A stretch of DNA of 53,094 nt from Myxococcales bacterium. Lineage in GTDB: Bacteria; Myxococcota; UBA727; JABDBI01. Under the pieces are notes generated by a model. That model saw only the letters and a program-made list of their open reading frames with translations, made no database searches and was not told where the DNA came from. Positions 16,262 through 23,503 of the stretch are shown here, one piece after another (position 1 is the stretch's first letter; each line of letters starts with the position of its first letter). Location of the stretch: the NCBI GenBank assembly GCA_023248545.1, contig JAHFEF010000012.1, positions 1-53,094 of the forward strand. Reading direction: 5' to 3'. Made by a program: the position numbers and the translations under genes.

Positions 16262-16349
16262 ACGTGTGACCTTGGTGGGTCATTCGGGAATTGAAAAGGG
16301 GTCGCTTGGGTCGCTCGGAGTTTTAGCGGCGATCTAATTGTTCATCTTA

Positions 16350-16366
16350 GGTCTGGAGGTCAGACC
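16350..16366 (+). promoter_or_regulatory. Hairpin presenting the Shine-Dalgarno sequence in its loop
   Basis: GGTCTG (16350-16355) and CAGACC (16361-16366) form a perfect 6-bp stem whose loop GAGGT holds the ribosome-binding core. The 3' arm ends immediately before the ATG at 16367. Such a structure could tune initiation of the downstream secreted-protein gene. Confidence 0.5.
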
Positions 16367-16705
16367 ATGAAATTCTGGTTGTATGTCTCTCTGTTGATGA
16401 TCGGACAAAATGTTGTTGCTGTGAATTGGCAGCGAGTAGAGCGAGTTTCACGTCCGGGATTTAGCTTCGAATATAGAAACACAGACCGCGATACAAATGT
16501 ATATTCTGCTCTGCTTGGAATAAATCATCGCGGGCTGATAGAGGTTGGATTGGAGCTGCCTGGTCCAAAGGGGTGGGAGACTTTTGCTTCAGATAGGTTA
16601 GCGGAGGCCTTAAAGCCGGTCTTAGGCATAGATCCTACTCTTAGGTTTCTTTTGCGAGATCCACAGGTGTTACATTTCTCCAATTCTCATAGACGTTGGT
16701 GGTAA
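16367..16705 (+). CDS. Small secreted protein, function unknown
   Basis: 112 residues. MKFWLYVSLLMIGQNVVAVN looks like a Sec signal peptide with cleavage near residue 18. The mature part (about 94 aa) has no cysteine and no motif I recognise. GGAGG lies 7 nt before the ATG, in the loop of a hairpin. The next gene, also a small secreted protein, starts 20 bp after the stop. Confidence 0.6.
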   Translation: MKFWLYVSLLMIGQNVVAVNWQRVERVSRPGFSFEYRNTDRDTNVYSALLGINHRGLIEVGLELPGPKGWETFASDRLAEALKPVLGIDPTLRFLLRDPQVLHFSNSHRRWW

Positions 16706-16725
16706 AGTTGGATATTGGCATCGTT

Positions 16726-17184
16726 ATGAAAAACTACACGACCCTCTTCTGTCTTGTGTTTCTGTTCGTATTCATGACCCGTGTTACCGCTGCCCAGCCC
16801 AATGTAACAGGCGGAACGTATACGTTCTGGACGCGGCAACAACTCGAAAATGGCTCCTTAATAAGCTCTGGTCCCGTTGGAACTCTAGTAGTGAGCATCA
16901 ATTTACCCAACCAAGAAACCAGATCGGCCAATATAGTCACTATTACATTTAGAACCGCCGAGGACGCGCGGCAATATTTTGGGAGCGGCTCTGGCTTCAG
17001 TGTTGCGTTTGATAACCCTAGCGTTGAAATCATACTCGCATATGAACAAGTATGGCGGGAAGATGGATTTGAACGGCTGCGACAATATTTGGTTAGCAAC
17101 CAACTCATCCCCGCCGATTTCGACCCATTCCATGGAACTGAGCCACCACAAAGGCCAGCGGCTTCGTTTGGATCAACCATGTAA
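16726..17184 (+). CDS. Small secreted protein, function unknown
   Basis: 152 residues from ATG 16726, chosen because it gives a clean signal peptide (KNYTTLFCLVFLFVFMTRVTAAQ). The 16696 alternative overlaps the preceding gene and adds ten non-signal residues. The mature part (GGTYTFWTRQQLENGS onward) looks beta-rich and has no recognised domain. It is followed by copy 2 of the dispersed hairpin repeat. Confidence 0.6.
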   Translation: MKNYTTLFCLVFLFVFMTRVTAAQPNVTGGTYTFWTRQQLENGSLISSGPVGTLVVSINLPNQETRSANIVTITFRTAEDARQYFGSGSGFSVAFDNPSVEIILAYEQVWREDGFERLRQYLVSNQLIPADFDPFHGTEPPQRPAASFGSTM

Positions 17185-17221
17185 CCTTGAAATCTAGGTT
17201 AGCCTTTTTCGCTTGCTTTCA

Positions 17222-17358
17222 AAATTAGGTTTGTTTTAGCATGGACTCTTCTTGTAGACGCATGGTGCGTTTGCAAGCAAGCCGTTCCTCCCCGCCCAAC
17301 CAAGTTTGGGGAAGAACGGCGACCCAATAAGGCCGAAAAACAAATTAGTTTCTCGGCC
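17222..17358 (+). repeat. Dispersed two-hairpin intergenic repeat, copy 2
   Basis: TTTGTTTTAGCATG is at 17230-17243. Hairpin 1 (17251-17277) has arms CTTGTAGACGCA and TGCGTTTGCAAG with the same TGG loop as copy 1. Hairpin 2 (17281-17320) is GCCGTTC with GAACGGC, extended by TCCCC with GGGGA. Then GACCCAATAAGGCCGA follows. A third hairpin GGCCGA...TCGGCC (17331-17358) adjoins and is not clearly present in copy 1. Paired positions differ from copy 1 in a pairing-preserving way. It lies 34 bp before the winged-HTH gene. Confidence 0.75.
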
Positions 17359-17392
17359 TCAACTTGTCAAACCCTGACAGGAGCGAAAACTG

Positions 17393-17881
17393 ATGTCTGA
17401 AAGAGCTTACAAAATTTTAACCTGGTTACAGAATCAAAACAGCACAGAATTACCCATTCGCCAAGCCACACTCGCTGAAGAATTTCAGTGCTCGCGCAGA
17501 ACCATTGGCAGAGCACTCAAGCAATTAAAAGAAGCCGGGTTGCTCATCGATTTGAACCAGCGTCATCAAAACAGGTGCAAGATCTATCGGGTGGAAAAAA
17601 TCCCCCTCAATCCCCCTTTGGCAAAGGGGGAAGAGAAAGCAGGTCTGACGCCTGAAGCTCAACGACAATGGGATTTCTTCGGACACATATTTAAAGCGGT
17701 CTTTAAGCAGGTCGATGAGGAAAAATTGAAAGCGTATTACGCCAAAGCAACGTGGAACTTAGAGGGCATCACAGACATCCATCAGCTGTATAGAAAAACG
17801 TTTGATGGGATGTATGAGCTTCCAGAGCTTGAGCCTCATCTGCCTTTATGGAAGAGGAAACCGCTCCACCCTGAACCCTGA
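17393..17881 (+). CDS. Winged helix-turn-helix DNA-binding protein
   Basis: 162 residues. Residues 1-70 are a winged HTH (PIRQATLAEEFQCSRRTIGRALKQLKEAGLL) of the kind found in GntR-like regulators and plasmid or phage replication proteins. The remainder is unassigned, apart from a helix QWDFFGHIFKAVFKQV. The linker at about 73-81 is encoded by a C/G-rich palindrome. AGGAG precedes the ATG. The last 113 bp overlap the 3' end of convergent recF, which is unusual for two conserved proteins. Confidence 0.65.
   Translation: MSERAYKILTWLQNQNSTELPIRQATLAEEFQCSRRTIGRALKQLKEAGLLIDLNQRHQNRCKIYRVEKIPLNPPLAKGEEKAGLTPEAQRQWDFFGHIFKAVFKQVDEEKLKAYYAKATWNLEGITDIHQLYRKTFDGMYELPELEPHLPLWKRKPLHPEP
17612..17630. 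repeat. CCCCCTTT/AAAGGGGG palindrome inside a coding region
   Basis: CCCCCTTT and AAAGGGGG form an 8-bp stem with loop GGC. Together with the preceding CCCCCTCAAT it encodes the peptide IPLNPPLAKGEE. The same type of C-rich palindrome recurs in unrelated bacterial genomes, usually between genes, so here it was probably inserted in frame in the linker of the winged-HTH protein. Confidence 0.5.
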
Positions 17882-18917
17882 ACACCCGACCCGCCCGCCA
17901 ATCGGTCGGGAGCGCCGACAAATGTGTCGTCGTGATAAAGGTCTGTGTTTGGAGCTGGTCCACCACCTGAAGCAATCTGAAGGCATTGTCTGGGTCTAGT
18001 TCGCCGACCACGTCGTCTAACAAGAGGAGTGGGCTCAAGGACCTGTGCGCAAAAACAGCCCGTAGCTGGGCTATTTTCAGCGCCAAAATCAACACACGCG
18101 CCTGTCCCCGCGAAGCACTAAATCTTGCCGGGTGCCCATTCAACGAAAATTCCAAATCGTCCAAGTGCGGCCCCAACAAAGTTGTTTTGCGAGCACGTTC
18201 TTCCACTTTCAGCTTTTCTAAACTGGCTTTTAAATCACCCGCACTGCTAGGCAAATAGGTCAACTGGCCGGTTAATTGCGCATCGGATAATCTCGAAACG
18301 CCATCTTCGTAATAAGATTTGATGTGTAGAAGTGCAAGCACGCGGGCTTTTTCGATCACATGCGCGGATTGGGCTAAAACTTGGGTAAAACTACTGAGTT
18401 CTACCAAATCCACCAAGGGCTGCTTCAACAAACGATTGCGCTGCAGGAGAACTTTCTCGTATTGGCGATAATAAAGCGCGTAATTGGGATACAAGCTGGC
18501 CGTGATTTGATCCAGCAACCGACGTCTTAAACCTGCGCTGCCCATCACAGCCGCGAGATCTTCCGGCACAAAAGAAACCTGTGCAATTTTTTCTCGAAGC
18601 GCAAAGGGATCTCGGGTGGGTTTGTTGTTGAGGCGAACTTTTTTGCCTTCGAGATCGAGGTGAACCGAGACGGTGAATGGGGAAGTCCCTGCAAACTCCG
18701 CATCGATTTGAGATTCGCGCTCGCCAAATAAAATCAAATCGCTGTTGTGCTTGACTGGCCTAATCGGCTTCAGCTGGGCACCCACAGCGATCGCGTCTAA
18801 CAAATTAGTTTTACCATGGCCATTATCGCCAATTAATAAATTCAGGCCTGGTGCCGGATCCAATATAATTGATTTTAGGTTTCTAAAATAAACAGCTTTT
18901 AAACGTCTAAGATTCAC
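17769..18917 (-). CDS. recF: DNA replication and repair protein RecF
   Basis: 382 residues. RecF is an ABC-type ATPase that acts with RecO and RecR at single-strand gaps. Walker A LLIGDNGHGKTN (about 27-38), the ABC signature region ASRGQARVLILALKIAQLRA and Walker B PLLLLDDVVGELD are all present. It is not next to dnaA/dnaN here. The C-terminal ~40 residues (after FRVQGG) extend beyond the usual family end and overlap the winged-HTH gene for 113 bp. The start overlaps the upstream gene by 11 bp. Confidence 0.92.
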   Translation of the reverse strand: MNLRRLKAVYFRNLKSIILDPAPGLNLLIGDNGHGKTNLLDAIAVGAQLKPIRPVKHNSDLILFGERESQIDAEFAGTSPFTVSVHLDLEGKKVRLNNKPTRDPFALREKIAQVSFVPEDLAAVMGSAGLRRRLLDQITASLYPNYALYYRQYEKVLLQRNRLLKQPLVDLVELSSFTQVLAQSAHVIEKARVLALLHIKSYYEDGVSRLSDAQLTGQLTYLPSSAGDLKASLEKLKVEERARKTTLLGPHLDDLEFSLNGHPARFSASRGQARVLILALKIAQLRAVFAHRSLSPLLLLDDVVGELDPDNAFRLLQVVDQLQTQTFITTTHLSALPTDWRAGRVFRVQGGAVSSSIKADEAQALEAHTSHQTFFYTADGCL

Positions 18918-19422
18918 GGTCTTTTTCGGCGGCTTCTAGTCTCAACTGGTACTCTGACTTGAGTTTCTTATCAGACTCCTGTTTAACCAATTCCCGCAAG
19001 ACCTGAATACGCTGTTCGTTGATTTTTGCAATCGCCAGCTTAGAGCTGCTGTTTTCACGCATGAAAGTATCTAAATAATCAAGAACCAGTGCTTGATGGC
19101 TCTTGCTGTCAGTTTCGGCAACCACACGACTCAAAAGCGCAATCGCATCCGCATATTTTTCATGTGTCCACAACAACAAGCCATAACTGATCTGAGCCTC
19201 CGTGCGGGCATCGCACGCGACTGTACAGGCAGAAAGTTTGGACAAGAGTTGGGAGGCTCCCGCCAGGTCATGCTCTTCATGCAGCAAATACAGTGCCATT
19301 CGATAGAGAACTCGAACCGCGGGCTCTGAGTCGCGAGAGAGCATCAGAATTGCTTTTTTCGCCTTCTGAACTTCATCCACTGCAGTTTGAAAATTCGATA
19401 AGAGTTCTTCCGGATTTGCCAT
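18907..19422 (-). CDS. Helical TPR-like protein upstream of recF
   Basis: 171 residues, all helical by composition, with TPR-like spacing (AVRVLYRMALYLLHEEHDLAGASQLLSKL, with later repeats). There is no signal peptide, so it is cytoplasmic. It overlaps recF by 11 bp, so translational coupling is likely. No enzyme motif is seen; I do not recognise a named family. Confidence 0.6.
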   Translation of the reverse strand: MANPEELLSNFQTAVDEVQKAKKAILMLSRDSEPAVRVLYRMALYLLHEEHDLAGASQLLSKLSACTVACDARTEAQISYGLLLWTHEKYADAIALLSRVVAETDSKSHQALVLDYLDTFMRENSSSKLAIAKINEQRIQVLRELVKQESDKKLKSEYQLRLEAAEKDRES

Positions 19423-19460
19423 GCCTTATGATGACACCAAAGACCCTCTCTGTGCAAGTT

Positions 19461-19487
19461 CCCCCTCTCCAGTTGCTGGAGAGGGGG
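19461..19487. terminator. Strong GC-rich hairpin, possible terminator or dispersed repeat
   Basis: CCCCCTCTCCAG and CTGGAGAGGGGG form a perfect 12-bp stem with loop TTG in the 80-bp gap between two minus-strand genes. There is no T-tract right after it on either strand, so intrinsic termination is uncertain. It is followed by GGGTGAGG, as is a similar G-rich stretch between vapC and prfB (about 7211-7236), suggesting a dispersed repeat family. Confidence 0.5.
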
Positions 19488-19502
19488 TTAGAGGGTGAGG
19501 TT

Positions 19503-19859
19503 TTAGGCAACTTGTCTTCGGCGCCACACAAACAACCCCAGAGCCAGCAGTGCAAACACCATGGCAGACCCAGGCGTTCCTACTGCGCTATTTTTGCAAC
19601 TGGGGAGTTTACCCGCATCTAACTGGCAGGTTAAAGTGCCACCCGCCGGACCCGGTACTTGCACGCATACGCCCACACTCACCGAGCCACCTTGAAATGT
19701 AATCGTACAAGACGCTCCCACAGCTGACCCACTACAGGCCTCAGCGGCCGCTTGCTGAAAGGTGGGCATATCTTTTACAACCGTCGTCCCCCCTGCAGTA
19801 GACGCTAGAGAAATCAAAGCGACACTTAAAAACACAAGACCATTTCTGAATTTGAACAT
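19503..19859 (-). CDS. Secreted protein with C-terminal MYXO-CTERM-like sorting tail
   Basis: 118 residues: an N-terminal signal peptide (GLVFLSVALISLASTAGG), a small four-Cys domain (about 25-90) and a C-terminal tripartite tail of a short Pro/Gly motif (VGTPGSA), a hydrophobic helix (MVFALLALGLFVW) and RRRQVA. Tails of this kind (MYXO-CTERM, PEP-CTERM, GlyGly-CTERM) are recognised by dedicated processing enzymes. A sorting protease is not in this window. The middle domain is unknown. Confidence 0.65.
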   Translation of the reverse strand: MFKFRNGLVFLSVALISLASTAGGTTVVKDMPTFQQAAAEACSGSAVGASCTITFQGGSVSVGVCVQVPGPAGGTLTCQLDAGKLPSCKNSAVGTPGSAMVFALLALGLFVWRRRQVA

Positions 19860-19912
19860 TCTTACTCCTTCAGGAGTAATTTATGTTCGGCCTCTAGATT
19901 ATGGCTTTCTGA

Positions 19913-22900
19913 TCAGCCGTTCGTTTCGAGTGCATCCCCCAGCATCCGAAGCAAATCGATAAAATTCATGCGCTCATAAAGCCCCCGATCTTTATGGAGC
20001 GGATCTGCCTCGATCGAATACTTCTTAGCCTCTTCTAAGATTTGATACCCTGGTGAAAGCTCTTCTGAGCCCACTACCACAGACCGATAGAGCTTCTTGC
20101 TCTGCGGATCTTCGAACGTCATTTGCTGCACACTCGAACTCTGAATCACCGGATCATGCTGACTGCCCACCAAAGTAATCCGAGCACGCTTGATATAATC
20201 CAACTGCCCATCCACAGGGCTTGAAAAATTCAAAACAGGTAAGAGCAATGCATACTGACGCATCACCCATGAACTGCTCGATTTAATTCTGGGTGTGTTG
20301 GCTTCCATCACCTTGGCACCCGCACTCACCACCGGACGATACTTGATTTTCGGCTGGTTATCTTCAAACACCAAATACGGCGCTGTCTCTGTTTTTTTAT
20401 CCAGCATTAAATCGGTAAACAACTTGATCATCTCTGGCGCGAACACCCTGTAATAACCAATCGAAAAAGCTCCACGGTTAAACTGGTCTGAGAAATCACG
20501 CATGAAATACGCACTGCTGTCAGTCAGCGCATGCATCGCCAATAATTTGTCATACATGTGACCGATGTTATTCGCTTTATAAAAATAGTTTTGAGTGTAA
20601 TGCGTGTCATAATAGCGCCCTTGGTCGATGCCAATACTAATGGGCGACTCACAAGTACTCACCTCGGCTTCTGGAACATAAAAATTATCTGCCGTGAGAC
20701 AATAGCGCCCTGGTTCAACACTTTGCAGTATTTTCCCGAAAAAATTCAGACCCTTGTGCGCCGCTGAACTCCAATTTTGAACCAATGGCCAAATGCTCAG
20801 CGACGTTCTCTGATAATGATGCAGATATTTAAACGGGTTTAGCATGGGCTGATACGTTCGGCCATATAACCGCGCCATATAGGCACCGGGGGTAATGCTG
20901 ACACGATCTCGCCTGAAACTATTAAACCAATAATAAGAGTCATATAAGTCGGCAGCATTGTCGACGATCTCGACCGCTGAGGCTCCCATGTCCCAACGAT
21001 TGCAAGTTAAGCCTCCGCCAAAAGCATAGGCGTCCGAGCAATACAAGTAAGGAACCTCATAGAGATTGCTGGGGCCTTTCTTGCCAAAGATGCGCTTGGC
21101 CATGTTTTGATAATACACGTCGAAAGGCACTGTCTTTCTGCGATGCATATTTTCGGGTTTCGCCGAGATGTCTGGCAATGAATGAATGTCTATCTTACTG
21201 TCAGAACCTTTATCATAGGCTGCTTTGACATCTTTATAGTGCGCCGTGAGTTTCTCGCTAAAGCCATTTCCAGAATATAAATATGGTAGATCCTGATAGT
21301 TAAATAAATTAATGTTGCTGTTCCATGATCTAGGAACAAACTCGCCTGCTGATTCATCGAATACTTCAACCAAATCACCATAGCCGAACTGGATGGCCGC
21401 GCGGTCATACAAGCCGATTCCAGAAAAGTCGCTGTTAAATCGCTGCATGTAATCCATGATCGACGAGTAGCGCATTTCAGATTTACGCTTGACACCGTCT
21501 TTCCAAAAATCGGGGAAATAATTCAAAGCATCATACGAGCCGGCAAAATTATGTCTCAACCCAAAAGTATGACCCAATTCATGGGCGGCAACGCCCTTAA
21601 AAACAGCGGCCCGAATTATCTGATAGGCCTCGAGCCACGACTTGTCCGCCAACTGCGCTGCCAAATCAGCCACATGGGGTTCGATCATTTCAGCCAGGTA
21701 GCAGGCATTGCGCTGACCCCAGAAATCCACTTTGCGGTCCAACGCAGAAATCTGGTTCGACCATTCAGAGGGCTTCACTTCTTTCAGCAAATAACGTTCT
21801 TCAAGTCCCAGATTTTTAAGCAAGTCCCAATTACTCACGTTGTGCTCTGGCAATCGCACAAAATAATCCTGGTCTCTTAAATGCCGGGTGCGTGATTTGA
21901 CCAACTTCTCAAAATTGACCGCCGCCTGAGGATCTTCTTTCGTAATATCCTGAGGGGTTAGTTTGTTGTTCATCGCCTGAACAATATCAGCGCCCATCGC
22001 CGCATAAGTATCCAACGCCGCGCCATAAATATTGGCAACCCCATGAACGATTTCACCTGTAATTGGATCCGCCAACGTTGGGCCATACCCCAGCGGCCCT
22101 GCCAACTCCGCCTTGGGTGTGTAATTCAGCAGGTTATAACGAATATCGCCGAGCTGCTCCCACTGAAAAGGCTTTGATAATTTTTGGGTAATACCTGCCC
22201 ACTCAAGCGTTGCGCAAGCTTCCTCCAGATTGGTGATGTCTATTTTATTAAAGCCATTGTCTTTCAAATAGCCGCTCAAATTAAACTCGTTGGCGTATTG
22301 GTTAATGCTGTCAATATTGCAGCTGTTTTTTCGAATTTGAAACAATTGCCCATACCGTTTTTCAACTTCACTCACCGGCATCTCTTTGAGTTTTGCAACC
22401 GTTTGGACAAATGCACTGCTCCAATCCCGAGCCAATTCTTGACTGGCCTCAAATAGATCCGGTGGGAATTGGACGTTCAGATAATAAACAATCGGCTTCG
22501 GTATTTTTTTTGTGGCATCTTCCCAAATATTCCAGCGATTGATCAGTTGTTGACGACCTGTCAGTGTAAAGCCCTGTTCACGATCAAAATTAAATCTTTC
22601 GGTTCTAAAATACCCAAACCTCGAAAACACGGGGATCTTATACTGTGTGCACTCATCGATATTATGTTTCGTTGGGTCACAGGGTTCCATGCCGTTCATT
22701 CCAGAATAAGTCCACAGAGCTTGCACATCGTCACATCCAGCTTCACCCTTAATACATATCCCTTTTCCCTTGTGGCCATATTCAAGCGGCACGGTATCGG
22801 GGTAAACTTTAGGGGCATAATTACTCGGTTTAACTTTTCGGAAAGACAGCTTCATTTTGGCTCTCGACGGCAAGCAATTAAATTCGCCAATCGCTGCACA

Positions 22901-23494
22901 GGCCTCAGCTTGGGGTTTGATCAGCGCCTCCTCGGTGGTTTCAATATAATCTCCTGATGTGCGTACTCGATAGGGTTCTCGGGGGTGTGTCTCGCGTTGG
23001 ATTTGCGCAAAACCCTGCGTCTTAAACCAATCATTGCAGTCGGTATCGGGCGCTAAATTTTTGGACCAGTCCACACGAACAAACTGACGCTTAAACCAAG
23101 GTCGATCAAAATCATTTTCAACGATCAGATTGCTCTCGATGCCGTTGACGTCGTTATAGTCTCTTTTAATATCAAAGTGTTTGACCACTGAAAATGCTGC
23201 GATCATGTTCTGAGAGCCTGGATTTCCAGCCTCGGTTCCCGGCGTTCGCTCATAAGAACGATACGCATAAAGCATATTTTCGGCGAGTTCGAATCTCACG
23301 CGATCGCCCCCACAGGAGGCCCCAATAAATTGGCTCGAATTGTGAAATTGCTTATCAACAATCGAACTGCCATAATACCAATCGCCCTGCAGCGTCGATT
23401 TATCGATATAGCCACCACTGACTCGACTCACATCTTTGGCCACTTGACAGGAGTTTGATAAGATAGAGGCCACCAGCAAGAAAATAATCTTCAT
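19913..23494 (-). CDS. Giant zinc metalloprotease lipoprotein (paralogue 1)
   Basis: 1193 residues. A lipobox at SNSC (Cys16) ends the signal peptide. The zinc site HELGHTFGLRHN begins at H638, an HExxHxxGxxH metzincin-type motif, and SSIMDYM follows about 45 residues later in the position of the Met-turn. Long flanking regions resemble those of the next gene throughout, including the AAHELGH/ALHEIGH region and the repeated LYDRAAIQFGYGDLVEVF / LYDKAAIFFGYGQLVQVF block. It is predicted to act outside the cytoplasm on protein substrates. It lies 9 bp after its paralogue in the same operon, with GGAG before the ATG. Confidence 0.85.
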   Translation of the reverse strand: MKIIFLLVASILSNSCQVAKDVSRVSGGYIDKSTLQGDWYYGSSIVDKQFHNSSQFIGASCGGDRVRFELAENMLYAYRSYERTPGTEAGNPGSQNMIAAFSVVKHFDIKRDYNDVNGIESNLIVENDFDRPWFKRQFVRVDWSKNLAPDTDCNDWFKTQGFAQIQRETHPREPYRVRTSGDYIETTEEALIKPQAEACAAIGEFNCLPSRAKMKLSFRKVKPSNYAPKVYPDTVPLEYGHKGKGICIKGEAGCDDVQALWTYSGMNGMEPCDPTKHNIDECTQYKIPVFSRFGYFRTERFNFDREQGFTLTGRQQLINRWNIWEDATKKIPKPIVYYLNVQFPPDLFEASQELARDWSSAFVQTVAKLKEMPVSEVEKRYGQLFQIRKNSCNIDSINQYANEFNLSGYLKDNGFNKIDITNLEEACATLEWAGITQKLSKPFQWEQLGDIRYNLLNYTPKAELAGPLGYGPTLADPITGEIVHGVANIYGAALDTYAAMGADIVQAMNNKLTPQDITKEDPQAAVNFEKLVKSRTRHLRDQDYFVRLPEHNVSNWDLLKNLGLEERYLLKEVKPSEWSNQISALDRKVDFWGQRNACYLAEMIEPHVADLAAQLADKSWLEAYQIIRAAVFKGVAAHELGHTFGLRHNFAGSYDALNYFPDFWKDGVKRKSEMRYSSIMDYMQRFNSDFSGIGLYDRAAIQFGYGDLVEVFDESAGEFVPRSWNSNINLFNYQDLPYLYSGNGFSEKLTAHYKDVKAAYDKGSDSKIDIHSLPDISAKPENMHRRKTVPFDVYYQNMAKRIFGKKGPSNLYEVPYLYCSDAYAFGGGLTCNRWDMGASAVEIVDNAADLYDSYYWFNSFRRDRVSITPGAYMARLYGRTYQPMLNPFKYLHHYQRTSLSIWPLVQNWSSAAHKGLNFFGKILQSVEPGRYCLTADNFYVPEAEVSTCESPISIGIDQGRYYDTHYTQNYFYKANNIGHMYDKLLAMHALTDSSAYFMRDFSDQFNRGAFSIGYYRVFAPEMIKLFTDLMLDKKTETAPYLVFEDNQPKIKYRPVVSAGAKVMEANTPRIKSSSSWVMRQYALLLPVLNFSSPVDGQLDYIKRARITLVGSQHDPVIQSSSVQQMTFEDPQSKKLYRSVVVGSEELSPGYQILEEAKKYSIEADPLHKDRGLYERMNFIDLLRMLGDALETNG

Positions 23495-23503
23495 CGAAAA
23501 CTC

